Source of the DNA: Jeongeupia naejangsanensis | GTDB taxonomy: Bacteria > Pseudomonadota > Gammaproteobacteria > Burkholderiales > Chitinibacteraceae | DNA length: 64,000 nt | Direction of reading: 5' to 3' | NCBI RefSeq assembly: GCF_016865585.1 | Contig: NZ_JAESND010000007.1 | Location: 62,001 to 126,000, forward strand | Shown: in pieces, positions 25,666-34,963 of the stretch | Layout of the letters: each line of letters opens with the position of its first letter | How positions within the stretch are numbered: the first letter of the stretch is position 1 | Translations under genes and position numbers: made by a program | The notes under the pieces: generated by a model | Database searches by the model: none | Seen by the model: the letters and a program-made list of their open reading frames with translations, nothing else | What the model was told of the DNA's origin: nothing

Positions 25666-26007
25666 ATGCACAAGTCTCTCATTCTGACCGGATTGCTGGC
25701 CCTGGTGCCGGCTTCCGCAGTGATCGCGGCCGAAACTGCGGAAAGCACAAGCGGCACAGTGGAGCAGATCGGCAAATCCGGCGGCGCATTTGTCGATGAT
25801 TCCATCCTCACCGGGCAGGTCAAGGCCGCGTTGTTTGGTGATCAGGCGCTGTCGGTGCTGCAGATCAAGGTGACGACCCGGCAAGGGGTGGTGGTGCTGT
25901 CCGGTACGGTGGACAGCGCCGAGCAGCGTGCCAAGGCCATCACGATTGCCGCTGGCGTGTCGGGCGTGAGGGATGTCCGCAGCGCGCTTGTCGTGCAGCC
26001 GTCCTGA
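25666..26007 (+). CDS. Periplasmic BON-domain protein (OsmY-like), first of two
   Basis: A 113-residue secreted protein. The signal peptide MHKSLILTGLLALVPASAVIAA is followed by a short linker and one BON domain (about 45-113: DSILTGQVKAALFGDQAL, KVTTRQGVVVLSGTVDS, AGVSGVRDVRSALVV). BON domains bind lipids or proteins and occur in OsmY and other envelope-stress proteins. The ATG at 25666 was chosen because TGGAGAA precedes it at good spacing; a longer in-frame start would spoil the signal peptide. It stands directly behind a sigma-54 promoter and 240 nt behind glrR, so control by GlrR is likely. It is shorter than OsmY, which has two BON domains. Confidence 0.88.
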   Translation: MHKSLILTGLLALVPASAVIAAETAESTSGTVEQIGKSGGAFVDDSILTGQVKAALFGDQALSVLQIKVTTRQGVVVLSGTVDSAEQRAKAITIAAGVSGVRDVRSALVVQPS

Positions 26008-26067
26008 GTTCCCCGCTTCGAGCGCTGCGGCCTGCGGCGCCAAACTGAATTCGTCCAAGGAATTGTC

Positions 26068-26385
26068 GTGAAAACCCGAACCAAGACCGTCCTGATTGCC
26101 AGCCTGCTGTCGCTGGGCCTGTATGCGCAGATGGCGCTTGCCGCCAGCCAGAACGTGCAGTCCGATGCGCAGATCGCGCAGGCGGCAAACACTGCATTGC
26201 AGCAGAACAAGCAGCTCAAAGCCTTCGGCCTGCGGGCCGTGAGTGACAGGGGCGTGCTGACGCTGCAGGGAACGGTGGATACGCCGTCGACCGGTGCGCT
26301 GGCCGTGTCTGTGGCATCGGGCGTGGATGGTGTCCGGGACATCCGCAGCGACATGCGCCTGCCGGGTGGACCGCTGAAAATCTGA
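26068..26385 (+). CDS. Periplasmic BON-domain protein, second of two
   Basis: A 105-residue secreted protein starting at GTG 26068, with AAGGA upstream. The signal peptide (KTVLIASLLSLGLYAQMALA) precedes a compact BON domain (DAQIAQAANTALQQNKQL, RAVSDRGVLTLQGTVDT, ASGVDGVRDIRSDMRL). It lies 60 nt after the first BON gene and no separate promoter is evident, so the pair is probably one transcript from the sigma-54 promoter. The two proteins share domain type but differ clearly in sequence. They may therefore act as a heteromeric pair, or at different membrane sites. An intrinsic terminator follows about 115 nt downstream. Confidence 0.82.
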   Translation: MKTRTKTVLIASLLSLGLYAQMALAASQNVQSDAQIAQAANTALQQNKQLKAFGLRAVSDRGVLTLQGTVDTPSTGALAVSVASGVDGVRDIRSDMRLPGGPLKI

Positions 26386-26498
26386 TCCGCTCGGCCGGCA
26401 AGCGATGTGCGCCCAGCAATGGCTGTTCGTACCGCAGGCCGGATCTCCCGCGCTAGGGCGGCGCCGGCAACATGACCGAGTCGCGCCGGACCCGCAAA

Positions 26499-26528
26499 AC
26501 AAAAGGCTGCCTGCTGGCAGCCTTTTGC
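26499..26528. terminator. Bidirectional Rho-independent terminator between the BON genes and htpG
   Basis: AAAAGGCTGCC and GGCAGCCTTTT pair around a TGCT loop, giving A- and T-runs on both sides. Confidence 0.8.
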
Positions 26529-26544
26529 ATGTCGGACGTCGTGC

Positions 26545-28437
26545 TTAGTGCTGCATGGCCAGCATCAGGCCGTTCAGCCGCTTGACGAAGCCGGCCGGGT
26601 CGTCGAGCTGGCCACCTTCGGCAAGCAGTGCCTGATCATAGAGCAGGTGGGTCCAGTCGCCGAAGCGCTCGCCTTCCAGCTCGGACTTGAGCTTTTGCAC
26701 CAGCGGGTGTCCCGGGTTCAGCTCGAGGATGGGCTTGGCACCGCCGACATCCTGGCCGGCCGACTTCAGCAACCGTTCGAGGTTGGCGCTCATGTCATGG
26801 TTTTCGACCACGAGGCAAGCCGGGCTGTCGGTCAGCCGGGTGGTGACGCGGACATCCTTGATCTGGCCGTCGAGCGTGGTCTTGACCTTGTCGAGCACGG
26901 TCTTGAACTCGGTTTCGGCGGCTTCCTGCTGCTGCTTCTCGGCCTCGTCGGCGAAGGCATCGAGCTTCAGCTCGCCCTTGGCGACCGATTGCAGTTTCTT
27001 GCCTTCGAATTCGGTCAGGCTGGATGTGAACCACTCGTCGACGCGGTCCGACAGCAGCAGGACTTCGATGCCTTTCTTCTTGAAGACTTCAAGATGCGGG
27101 CTGTGCTGTGCGGCGGCAAAGGTGTCGGCGGTGATGTAGTAGATCGCGTCCTGGCCTTCCTTCATCCGGCCGATGTAGTCGGCGAGGCTGACGTTCTGTT
27201 CGCTGCCTTCGTTGGCGGTCGACGCGAAGCGGGCGAGGCCGGCGAGGCGGTCCTTGTTGGCGAAATCCTCGCCAATGCCTTCCTTCAGTACCTTGCCGAA
27301 TTCCTGCCAGAACACCGCATAGTCGTCCGGACGGTTGTCGCGCAGGTCTTCCAGCAGGCCGAGCACCTTCTTGACGCAGCCGGTACGGATCGCGTCGACG
27401 TCACGGCTTTGCTGGAGGATTTCGCGCGAAACGTTCAGCGGCAGGTTGGCCGAGTCGATCACGCCGCGTACGAAGCGCAGGTATTGCGGCATCAGTTTTT
27501 CGGTGTCTTCCATGATGAAGACGCGCTTCACGTACAGCTTCACGCCGTGGCGACGCTCGCGTTCGTACAGGTCGAACGGCGCCCGCTTGGGGATGTACAG
27601 CAGCTCGGTGTATTCCTGGCGGCCTTCGATGCGGGCGTGGCTCCACGTCAGCGGCTCGTCCCAGTCGTGCGAAACGTGCTTGTAGAAATCCTTGTACTGC
27701 TCGTCGGTGATCTCGCTCTTGCTGCGGGTCCACAGGGCGTTGGCCTGATTGACGGCCTCCCATTCGCCGGACGACGGCAGGGCTTTGCCTTCGTCGTCGT
27801 GTTCGGCGGCTTTCTGCATCAGGATCGGCAGATTGATGTGGTCCGAGTAGCGGGTGATCACGCTGCGCAGGCGCCAGTCGTTGAGGAACTCGTCCTCGCC
27901 TTCCTTCAGATGCAGCACGATCTCGGTGCCGCGACCGGCTTTCTCGACGTCTTCCAGCGTGTATTCGCCGTCGCCGAGCGATTCCCAGCGCGTTGCGTGG
28001 GTTTCGCCGGCCCGGCGTGTCGTCAGCGTGACCTTGTCGGCGACGATGAAGGCCGAGTAGAAGCCGACGCCGAACTGGCCGATCAGGTGCGAATCCTTCG
28101 CGGCGTCGCCGGTCAGCTGGCTGAAGAATTCCTTGGTGCCCGAGCGGGCGATGGTGCCGATATTGGCGACCACTTCGTCACGACGCATGCCGATGCCGTT
28201 GTCGGCGATTGTCACGGTGCGGGCGTCCTTGTCGAACGACACCCTGATGTTCAGCTCGCCGTCGCCTTCGTACAGGTCGGCATGCTGGGTGGCTTCGAAG
28301 CGCAGCTTGTCGCACGCGTCCGAGGCGTTGGAAATCAGCTCCCGCAGGAAGATTTCCTTGTTCGAGTACAGCGAGTGGATCATCAGCTGCAGCAGCTGCT
28401 TGACCTCGGCCTGAAAGCCCAGTGTTTCCTTGCTCAT
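26545..28437 (-). CDS. htpG: Chaperone protein HtpG (Hsp90)
   Basis: A 630-residue bacterial Hsp90. The N-terminal GHKL ATPase is readable by [33 protein letters not shown] and [19 protein letters not shown]. The middle client-binding domain ([36 protein letters not shown]) and the C-terminal dimerisation domain follow. The length is usual for the family. The ATG has AAGGAG at good spacing. It folds and remodels proteins in the cytosol, often with DnaK. The gene stands alone. A heat-shock promoter could not be identified with certainty in the 183 nt upstream. Confidence 0.97.
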   Translation of the reverse strand: MSKETLGFQAEVKQLLQLMIHSLYSNKEIFLRELISNASDACDKLRFEATQHADLYEGDGELNIRVSFDKDARTVTIADNGIGMRRDEVVANIGTIARSGTKEFFSQLTGDAAKDSHLIGQFGVGFYSAFIVADKVTLTTRRAGETHATRWESLGDGEYTLEDVEKAGRGTEIVLHLKEGEDEFLNDWRLRSVITRYSDHINLPILMQKAAEHDDEGKALPSSGEWEAVNQANALWTRSKSEITDEQYKDFYKHVSHDWDEPLTWSHARIEGRQEYTELLYIPKRAPFDLYERERRHGVKLYVKRVFIMEDTEKLMPQYLRFVRGVIDSANLPLNVSREILQQSRDVDAIRTGCVKKVLGLLEDLRDNRPDDYAVFWQEFGKVLKEGIGEDFANKDRLAGLARFASTANEGSEQNVSLADYIGRMKEGQDAIYYITADTFAAAQHSPHLEVFKKKGIEVLLLSDRVDEWFTSSLTEFEGKKLQSVAKGELKLDAFADEAEKQQQEAAETEFKTVLDKVKTTLDGQIKDVRVTTRLTDSPACLVVENHDMSANLERLLKSAGQDVGGAKPILELNPGHPLVQKLKSELEGERFGDWTHLLYDQALLAEGGQLDDPAGFVKRLNGLMLAMQH

Positions 28438-28562
28438 GGATTCTCCTTGCTAATGGCGGTCGGGGGCGGGGCGCTATCGCGCTGCGCTTCATCCCGGAGT
28501 GGGGAGAACGTGGGGGCAGGATGCCCCTTTTCAAGGCAGGGTTAATACCGGCGGCACCAATG

Positions 28563-28591
28563 CAAAAACGGAGCCCGAGGGCTCCGTTTTC
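28563..28591 (-). terminator. Rho-independent terminator of the porin gene
   Basis: AACGGAGCCC and GGGCTCCGTT form a hairpin with a short loop. On the minus strand it is followed by five T, about 30 nt after the porin stop. Confidence 0.78.
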
Positions 28592-28621
28592 TGACGCTTC
28601 GTTCTAACGATCGGGGATCGA

Positions 28622-29767
28622 TTAGAAGTAGGTACGCACGCCAACGATACCGCGTTGGGTGTCTTCACCGGCCGAGGTCGCGCTGTAGTTGTACAGGTCG
28701 TCGTCGGCGCTGTAAGCCGAGTTCGCGTCGTTCTTCACGTAGCGGTATTCAGCGTACGCAAAGGTGTTCTTCGACATGTGGTAGTTGTAACGAGCCGAGA
28801 ACGCTTGGGCGCCCGAATCCGACGGTGCATCGCCACCCTTCAGGTCGTCCAGGTAGGTGTAGCCGACGTAAACGTCATGGCGACCCTGGTTGTACGACAG
28901 CATCAGGTTGTACATGTTCTGATCGTAATCTTCGCCAGCGTTCAGTGCAGTGCCACCGTAGGTAGCGCCCGAGGTGTTCGGGGTGAACTGCATGTACTTG
29001 TAGCCGCCGGTGATGCCGAAGCCGTTCTGGAACTTGTACTGCACGCCAACGTAAGCGGTCTGGCTGTCGGTATCGTTCGAACCGCCGTTCAGGCTGTCGC
29101 CGTACTGGTACGAACCATCGGCTTGCTGCAGCGAAGCGCCGGCAGTCACGTCCTTGGTGCCGTCGAAGCCTTGACGAGCCTGGTAGCCGCCCAGAACCTT
29201 CAGGCCGCCGTTGGTGTAGGTACCAGCGACGTCGTAGCCGTTGCTGCTCGAGTTACCGGTGCTCTGGTTTTCGAGGATGTAGTCGGCCGACAGCTGGAAG
29301 CCGCCGAACACCGGGCTGGTGTAGCCGACGATGTTGTCCGGACGTTGGGTCATGCCGCGACCGTAGTCGGAGAAGAACCAGTCTGCACCGGTGTCGCTGT
29401 ACAGATCATCGGTCAGCGCGTAAACGCCCGAACGGAACTTACCAACGCGCACGGTACCGAAGTCGCCTTCCAGGCCGCCGTATGCATCACGGTTGCCCCA
29501 CTGGCTGTTTGCGGTGTAGCTCGAGCCGGCGTTGATGTTGTTGATTTCCTGGTTCAGGGTCCAGATGAAGTTCATGCCGTTGTCGAGCTTGTCACGGCCG
29601 CTGAAATCGATCTCGCCTTGGTACTTCACGGCACCTTGGGTGCTGTCGCCGGTGTCACGTGCTTGAACACCGAAGTCAGCCTTACCGCTGATGGTTACTT
29701 CTGCCTGTGCAAGGCCTGCGGCGCCGAATGCCAGAGCGATGGCGAGAGCTGCATGCTTCATTTTCAT
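28622..29767 (-). CDS. Gram-negative trimeric porin (Porin_4/OmpC-like, betaproteobacterial)
   Basis: A 381-residue outer-membrane porin. The signal peptide MKMKHAALAIALAFGAAGLAQA precedes the mature start EVTISGKADFGVQ. Alternating amphipathic beta strands run through the protein, with the pattern NRDAYGGLEGDFGTVRVGKF that precedes the constriction loop in this family. The last residue is Phe in GIVGVRTYF, the Bam-recognition ending. The ATG at 29767 follows GGAG. It allows diffusion of small hydrophilic solutes. The gene is monocistronic with its own terminator. Codon use is strongly biased, as expected for a highly expressed protein. Confidence 0.93.
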   Translation of the reverse strand: MKMKHAALAIALAFGAAGLAQAEVTISGKADFGVQARDTGDSTQGAVKYQGEIDFSGRDKLDNGMNFIWTLNQEINNINAGSSYTANSQWGNRDAYGGLEGDFGTVRVGKFRSGVYALTDDLYSDTGADWFFSDYGRGMTQRPDNIVGYTSPVFGGFQLSADYILENQSTGNSSSNGYDVAGTYTNGGLKVLGGYQARQGFDGTKDVTAGASLQQADGSYQYGDSLNGGSNDTDSQTAYVGVQYKFQNGFGITGGYKYMQFTPNTSGATYGGTALNAGEDYDQNMYNLMLSYNQGRHDVYVGYTYLDDLKGGDAPSDSGAQAFSARYNYHMSKNTFAYAEYRYVKNDANSAYSADDDLYNYSATSAGEDTQRGIVGVRTYF

Positions 29768-29991
29768 TTGGTTTTTCTCCTTCGAGGGAAAGGGTCTTTG
29801 CACTTCGGTTCGAAACGCCCGAACCACGACGAGCAGTCTACGAATCCTGCGAAAGCGAATCCGGTAACTATTTCCACTATTGAATCGGTAATTATTACTG
29901 CCTGGTCCGGAGCCTTGTTCCCTTACGTGCGCGCGAGAGTGCGCGTGCTATATTTGCCTCGGCGCAATCGGCGTCATGGCGGGATTCAGCG

Positions 29992-30771
29992 ATGCTTCGT
30001 CGGGTGGTCTTCAACCAGAAAGGGGGCGTGGGCAAGTCCACGATCTCGGTCAATCTAGCGGCGGCGGCGGCGCAGGCCGGGCGGCGCGTGCTGGTCGTCG
30101 ACCTCGATCCGCAGGGCAATGCCAGCCGTTACCTGCTCGGTGACGCGCTGGAGTCCACGACGCCCACGCTGGCCGGGTTCTTCGATCAGGTGCTCAATTT
30201 CAGCCTGTACGCCAAGCCCACCTCGGCTTTCGTCCACGCAACGCCATTCGCCGGACTGTCGGTCATGGTGTCCGATCCGGAAATCGCCGAACTCGAAAGC
30301 AAGCTGGAATCGCGCCACAAGATCTACAAGCTCAAGGAAGCACTGGCCGAACTGGCCGACGATTTCGACGAAGTCTGGATCGATACGCCGCCGGCCTTGA
30401 ATTTCTTTACACTTTCGGCGCTGATCGCTGCTGATGGCTGCCTGATCCCGTTCGATTGCGATGCGTTCTCGCGTCAGGCGCTGCTGTCGCTGATCGGGCG
30501 TGTCGACGAGATTCGTGCCGATCACAATGCCGGCCTCGCCATCGAAGGCATCGTCGTCAACCAGTACCAGCCGCGTGCGAGTCTGCCGGTGCGCATGGTC
30601 GAGGAACTGGCCGAGCAGGGCTTGCCGCTGCTGCCGACCCGCTTGTCGAGTTCGGTCAAGGTGCGCGAGTCGCACGAGCGGGCAGTACCGCTGCCGTTTC
30701 TCGATGCACGCCACAAACTGGCGCTCGAATTCACCGCGCTCTACGCCGATCTGGCCGGCGCCCGCGCCTGA
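29992..30771 (+). CDS. ParA-family ATPase, orphan
   Basis: A 259-residue MinD/ParA ATPase. The deviant Walker A KGGVGKST is at about residues 10-17. The Walker A' region reads VVDLDPQGNASRYLLG, and Walker B is DEVWIDTPPALNFFTLSALIAAD. There is no N-terminal DNA-binding domain, which makes it a chromosome-type or protein-positioning ParA. No parB gene or parS-like repeat is adjacent. Instead a response regulator with a kinase-type ATPase domain follows 42 nt later. The pair could position or time a signalling complex, as the orphan ParA proteins of chemotaxis arrays do. That comparison is inference. The start region has no strong ribosome site. Confidence 0.85.
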   Translation: MLRRVVFNQKGGVGKSTISVNLAAAAAQAGRRVLVVDLDPQGNASRYLLGDALESTTPTLAGFFDQVLNFSLYAKPTSAFVHATPFAGLSVMVSDPEIAELESKLESRHKIYKLKEALAELADDFDEVWIDTPPALNFFTLSALIAADGCLIPFDCDAFSRQALLSLIGRVDEIRADHNAGLAIEGIVVNQYQPRASLPVRMVEELAEQGLPLLPTRLSSSVKVRESHERAVPLPFLDARHKLALEFTALYADLAGARA

Positions 30772-30813
30772 CGGGTATGCTGGCCGGAAAGCTCATGCCT
30801 CTGGGAGAGTAGA

Positions 30814-31713
30814 TTGCCTCAGCAAGATGCCCGCATCCTCGTCGTCGACGACGAACCGTTCAATCTGGAAATCCTCGGCGAGCACCTGACCGACGTCGGC
30901 TACGAAGTCGTCACCGCCGAAGACGGCGAGGCCGCGTGGTCGCTGCTGACGCACGATCGAGATTTCGACACCATCCTGCTCGACCGGATGATGCCGCGCA
31001 TGGACGGCATGGCCTTGCTGGCGCGGCTGAAGCAGTCCGAAATCAGCCATATTCCGGTCATCATGCAGACGGCCGTCGGCGCGGCCGAAAACGTCCGCGA
31101 GGGCCTGGCCGCCGGCGCGTATTACTACCTGATCAAGCCGTTCCAGCGCGACATGCTGCTGGCGATCGTGGCCGCCGCAGTGAAGTTCTACCGCGAAAAG
31201 CGCCAGCTCGAATCGCAGCTCGAGGCGCAGGCGTCGACGTACCGGCTGCTCGAGCGCGGCGAGTTCCGTTTCCGCACGCTGGACGAAGCGCGGCAGCTGA
31301 CGCTGCTGCTGTCGAACGCCTGCCCGGAGCCGCAGCGCGTGGCCGTCGGCTTGTCCGAGCTGCTGGTCAACGCGGTCGAGCACGGCAATCTGGGTATCAG
31401 TTATGCCGACAAAACCCGGCTGTTGCAGCAGGGACGCTGGCAGGAAGAGGTCGAGATCCGGTTGGCCAGCGCCGATTTTCGCCGTCGCAACGTCCATGTT
31501 GCATTCGAAAAACGTGCCGACACACTGGCCTTCACGATCACCGACGAAGGCGAAGGTTTCGACTGGCAGCCCTTCCTCGAGTTTTCGCCCGAGCGCGCGT
31601 TCGACCCGCACGGCCGCGGCATTTCGATGGCCCGGATGCTGTCATTCGACAGCGTCGAATATCAGGGCTGCGGCAACGCGGTGATCGCCCGGGTGCGCAT
31701 CGCCGACGATTGA
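30814..31713 (+). CDS. Response regulator with C-terminal RsbW-like ATPase domain
   Basis: A 299-residue protein starting at TTG 30814, with GGGAGAG upstream. The N-terminal receiver (residues 6-125) has VVDDEP, phospho-acceptor Asp57 in LLDRMMPRMDG and Lys in LIKPFQ. A linker helix (KFYREKRQLESQLEAQASTY) leads to a HATPase_c_2 domain of the anti-sigma kinase type. That domain shows an N-box in LSELLVNAVEHGNLG, a G1 box DEGEGF and a G2 box GRGISMARML. Such proteins may act as phosphorylation-controlled anti-sigma or serine-kinase switches. No sigma factor or anti-sigma antagonist is encoded next to it. It shares a likely transcript with the ParA gene. Confidence 0.88.
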   Translation: MPQQDARILVVDDEPFNLEILGEHLTDVGYEVVTAEDGEAAWSLLTHDRDFDTILLDRMMPRMDGMALLARLKQSEISHIPVIMQTAVGAAENVREGLAAGAYYYLIKPFQRDMLLAIVAAAVKFYREKRQLESQLEAQASTYRLLERGEFRFRTLDEARQLTLLLSNACPEPQRVAVGLSELLVNAVEHGNLGISYADKTRLLQQGRWQEEVEIRLASADFRRRNVHVAFEKRADTLAFTITDEGEGFDWQPFLEFSPERAFDPHGRGISMARMLSFDSVEYQGCGNAVIARVRIADD

Positions 31714-31741
31714 GTACGCTGCTTTGCCGGCCCAGGGCCAA

Positions 31742-31775
31742 CAAAAAACCCCGGCTGCTGCCGGGGTTTTTTGTT
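31742..31775. terminator. Bidirectional Rho-independent terminator
   Basis: CAAAAAACCCCGGC and GCCGGGGTTTTTTG pair around a short TGCT loop, placed between convergent genes. Confidence 0.87.
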
Positions 31776-31787
31776 TCCGCTATCGGC

Positions 31788-32576
31788 TCAGTCCAGTATC
31801 TCGACCGGCATGCCGACTTCGATGTGGCCGGCCGATTCGGCAAGGGCGTGCTGTCCGAAGAGCACGCCGCCTTCGCCCTTGCGCCGTCTGGCCAGCGTCC
31901 GTAGCGGCTCCTGATCGGACGATTTTTCGCCGGTATCGGGGTCGACGGTCGTGAACACGCAGCGCTCGCACGGTTTGACCATGCGCAGCACCACATCGCC
32001 GATGCGGATGCGCTGCCAACCGTCTTCGGCGAACGGCACCGCATCGTCGACGACGAGGTTCGGCCGGAAGCGCGCCATCGCGAAATCCTGACCCGCCCAG
32101 TCGGACAACTGCCGGCGCGAGCTTTCTCCGATCAGCAGCAACGGATAGCGATCGGCAAACGACAGCGGCAGGTCGGGGCGATGCTTGACGCGCCGCTGGC
32201 TCTCCTGACCGGTGTATAGCAGGCGCGCTTCGGTGCCGAGAAAATCGGACAGCCAGCGGTCGGCTGCGACCGGGCCGTGCCACGCGCCGAACTCATCCTT
32301 CCACACCTGCGCCGGATGCGCCTGATCGAAGGTGTCCCGCGCCACGCGCAGCGTCGGCATGCCCGGTGCATTCAAGGTCAGCGCGCCGGCATCGACGTCG
32401 GCGCGGATGCGTACCATCTGCGGCCAGTCGCGCCCGGTCATGAAGCGGCCGCTGTGATCGGCGATCAGCCAGGCTCGGTCGTCCGGCAATCCGCTGGGAT
32501 CGATGGCACTGTGCATCAGCGTTTCGCTGTGGATCGATTTCACCGGATAGCGGTACAGCGCGGTCAGGATAGGCAT
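31788..32576 (-). CDS. MOSC-domain protein (YcbX-like, without ferredoxin domain)
   Basis: A 262-residue protein with a MOSC N-terminal beta-barrel (ALYRYPVKSIHSETLMHSAI and LPDDRAWLIAD, residues 1-120) and a MOSC domain (about 130-258). The MOSC domain holds RFRPNLVVDDAVPFAEDGW and the cysteine region VKPCERCVFTTVDPDTGEKS. The conserved Cys in PCERC is the likely molybdenum-cofactor ligand. YcbX and YiiM of E. coli use such domains to detoxify N-hydroxylated compounds. There is no 2Fe-2S domain at the C-terminus, so a separate electron donor would be needed. The ATG is the complement of 32574-32576. The 32-nt gap behind comEC suggests possible co-transcription. Confidence 0.87.
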   Translation of the reverse strand: MPILTALYRYPVKSIHSETLMHSAIDPSGLPDDRAWLIADHSGRFMTGRDWPQMVRIRADVDAGALTLNAPGMPTLRVARDTFDQAHPAQVWKDEFGAWHGPVAADRWLSDFLGTEARLLYTGQESQRRVKHRPDLPLSFADRYPLLLIGESSRRQLSDWAGQDFAMARFRPNLVVDDAVPFAEDGWQRIRIGDVVLRMVKPCERCVFTTVDPDTGEKSSDQEPLRTLARRRKGEGGVLFGQHALAESAGHIEVGMPVEILD

Positions 32577-32608
32577 GGTGGACTCGGTAGGTTCAGATGC
32601 CGACTGTA

Positions 32609-34906
32609 TCAGTCACCGGGATTGTCGGGGAGTGACAGTGCGTCGCTACGATCAGCCGACCAGTACGCCTGATGGTCCGCACGCCAGCGCCGGGTCTGGA
32701 CTGCCCGGCCGACATCGAGCGTGATCGCGCCGTCGTCATCGGTGCGCAGCACCCTGGCACCGGCGTCGGCATAGCGCTCGACGATGCTCGGGTGCGGGTG
32801 ATGAAAACGGTTGAGGTAGCCGGCCGAAAAAACGACCCACTGCGGCGCAGTCGCATCGATCAGGCTTTGCGACGATGACGAACGGCTGCCGTGGTGCGGC
32901 GCGACGACGAGATCGGTTGCCGGCAGGCCGCGCGACACGAGTTCGAGTTCCTCGTTGCGACCAAGATCGCCGGCGAGCAGCAACGCATGGCCCGAAGGCG
33001 TGCTGATCCGGAGCGTGCAGCTGCTGGCATTGTCGCTGGCCTGGGCAACACCGGCGGCGGGCCACAGCACGTCGAAGCGTACGCCGTCCCACTGCCAGCT
33101 TTGGCCGGCGGTGCAGCCGACATGGCGTGTTCCCAGCTGGCGCGCCGGGTGATCGGCCGGCAGGGTCGAGTGCAGCAGCGCGGTGCCGAAACCTTGCAGG
33201 ACGGCTTCCGCACCGCCGCTGTGGTCGTTGTCGTTGTGCGATACGGTCAGCAGATCGAGCCGGCGAATGCCCAGCGCACGCAGCGTTGGCAGAAGGGCGC
33301 GGTCGGTTGCCGCGGGCGGGCCGGTGTCGTACAGCAGCGTATGTGTCCGCGTCTGCACCAGAACCGCCAGTCCTTGGCCGACATCGATGACCGTGGCGCG
33401 GAAAGTACCCGGTTCGCGCAAGGTCGACGCTGGTACGGCCAGCGGCAACAGCAATACCGGTGCATACAAGCGCCCGGCCACCCCGCGTGGCGATAGCCAA
33501 AGCACGACGCCAAGAGTAGCCGGTAGCCACGTCCAGAACGGGGGTGAGGCCATGGTCAGCACAGGCGCATGCGCGCACAGCTGCAGCCAGCGATCGGTAA
33601 GCGCGAAAGCGCACTCGGCCAGCCAGGGCAGGGTGCCAGTCGGGTCGAGCACGCCGACCAGCGAGAGCGGCGTGACGATCATGCTGACGAGCGGAATCGC
33701 CAGTGCGTTCGCCAGTGGCGAAATCAGCGGCAACTGCTGGAACACCAGCGCCAGAATCGGGAAGCTTGCCAGTGTCGCGATCCATTGCGCCGCGACCCAG
33801 CCGTGCCAGCGCGGCGATTCGCCCAGCGTCGCCGCACCGGCGTACAGCAGGGCGCCGACGGTGAGGAAGGACAGCCAGAAGCCGACCGACAGCGTGGCAA
33901 ACGGGTCGATCAGCACGACGACCCCGAGCGCCAGCAGCCAGGTGAGCAGCGGCGCGCTGCTTTGACCGCGCCACAGGCCGACGGCGGCGATCAGCAGCAT
34001 CAGCAGTGTCCGTTGCGTCGGCACGCTCAGGCCCGACAGCATGCTGTAGCCGAGTGCCGCCAGCACGCCGGCCACCAGCGCCGCGCGTTGCGCCGGTATG
34101 CGCGCAACCAGCCGTGGCATGCGGCGCCAGCCGGCGTTGACCAGCGCACCGAGCAGCGTGGCCCAGAGCGTGATGTGCAATCCGGACACGCTGATCAGAT
34201 GTGTCACGCCGGTGGCGGCGAAGCGCTGCCACTGCTCCTTCGGTACACCACCCTGATCACCGACCGCCAGCGCGACGATGACGCCTGTGTAAGGGGCGTT
34301 GCCGAGCTGGTGCAGCAGCCGGTTGCGCAGCGCTTCGCGCAGCCGGGCAATGCCTGCCTGCCACGCATGGCCGGGCAGGCGTTCGGCTGCCTTGACGCTG
34401 GCGGTTGCGCCGATGTTTTCGCCCAGCAGCCAGCGCTCCAGATCGAAGCCACCGGGATTGGCCAGACCGTGCGGCCGTTTCGGTTTGAGCGTCAGCCGCC
34501 AGCGCTCGCCGGCTTGCGGCTGCAGCCGGTCACCGTAGCTGCTGACCTGAACGCGCGCAGGCAGTCCCGGCGGATCGCTGTTCGTGACGGCAAAGGTGAA
34601 GCGCCAGCCGTACTGTCCGTGCTGCGGCAGGTCGGTAATGTAGCCGTCGGCGACGGCGGTGCGCTGCTCCAGCCCGGCCGGCAGCCGGTCCGCAAGCCGC
34701 CATTGGGCGCGCAGGTCGGCGTAGCCGAAGCCCAGACCGAGTGCGAGAACCAGGGCGGCACCCGGTCGCCACCGGGCCGAACCGAGCAGCGGCACCAGCG
34801 TGATGGCCATGACGAACAACGGCAGCCAGAGCGGCGGCAGCGCGGAAAGGGGCTGCAAGGCGCAGACACCGGCAACAAAGGCGACGAGGATCAGGCAAGT
34901 AGGCAC
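32609..34906 (-). CDS. comEC: ComEC/Rec2 DNA-uptake channel
   Basis: A 765-residue integral membrane protein that carries one DNA strand across the inner membrane in natural transformation. It has an N-terminal OB-like DUF4131 region after the first hydrophobic helices. The Competence domain covers about 215-490 (GVTHLISVSGLHITLWATLLG, GLSVPTQRTLLMLLIA). The C-terminal metallo-beta-lactamase domain (about 510-745) has SHNDNDHSGG with the metal-binding pattern HxDxDH, plus VVAPHHGSRSSSS. All three parts are present at usual length, so the gene looks intact. It supports competence in this organism if pilus genes exist elsewhere. Two in-frame shadow reading frames on the other strand were ignored. 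Confidence 0.94.
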   Translation of the reverse strand: MPTCLILVAFVAGVCALQPLSALPPLWLPLFVMAITLVPLLGSARWRPGAALVLALGLGFGYADLRAQWRLADRLPAGLEQRTAVADGYITDLPQHGQYGWRFTFAVTNSDPPGLPARVQVSSYGDRLQPQAGERWRLTLKPKRPHGLANPGGFDLERWLLGENIGATASVKAAERLPGHAWQAGIARLREALRNRLLHQLGNAPYTGVIVALAVGDQGGVPKEQWQRFAATGVTHLISVSGLHITLWATLLGALVNAGWRRMPRLVARIPAQRAALVAGVLAALGYSMLSGLSVPTQRTLLMLLIAAVGLWRGQSSAPLLTWLLALGVVVLIDPFATLSVGFWLSFLTVGALLYAGAATLGESPRWHGWVAAQWIATLASFPILALVFQQLPLISPLANALAIPLVSMIVTPLSLVGVLDPTGTLPWLAECAFALTDRWLQLCAHAPVLTMASPPFWTWLPATLGVVLWLSPRGVAGRLYAPVLLLPLAVPASTLREPGTFRATVIDVGQGLAVLVQTRTHTLLYDTGPPAATDRALLPTLRALGIRRLDLLTVSHNDNDHSGGAEAVLQGFGTALLHSTLPADHPARQLGTRHVGCTAGQSWQWDGVRFDVLWPAAGVAQASDNASSCTLRISTPSGHALLLAGDLGRNEELELVSRGLPATDLVVAPHHGSRSSSSQSLIDATAPQWVVFSAGYLNRFHHPHPSIVERYADAGARVLRTDDDGAITLDVGRAVQTRRWRADHQAYWSADRSDALSLPDNPGD

Positions 34907-34963
34907 GCATCAGCGTAGATGCGGCATTTCGTTCAGGCAAACCGGCCTGCTACACTCTGCGCC

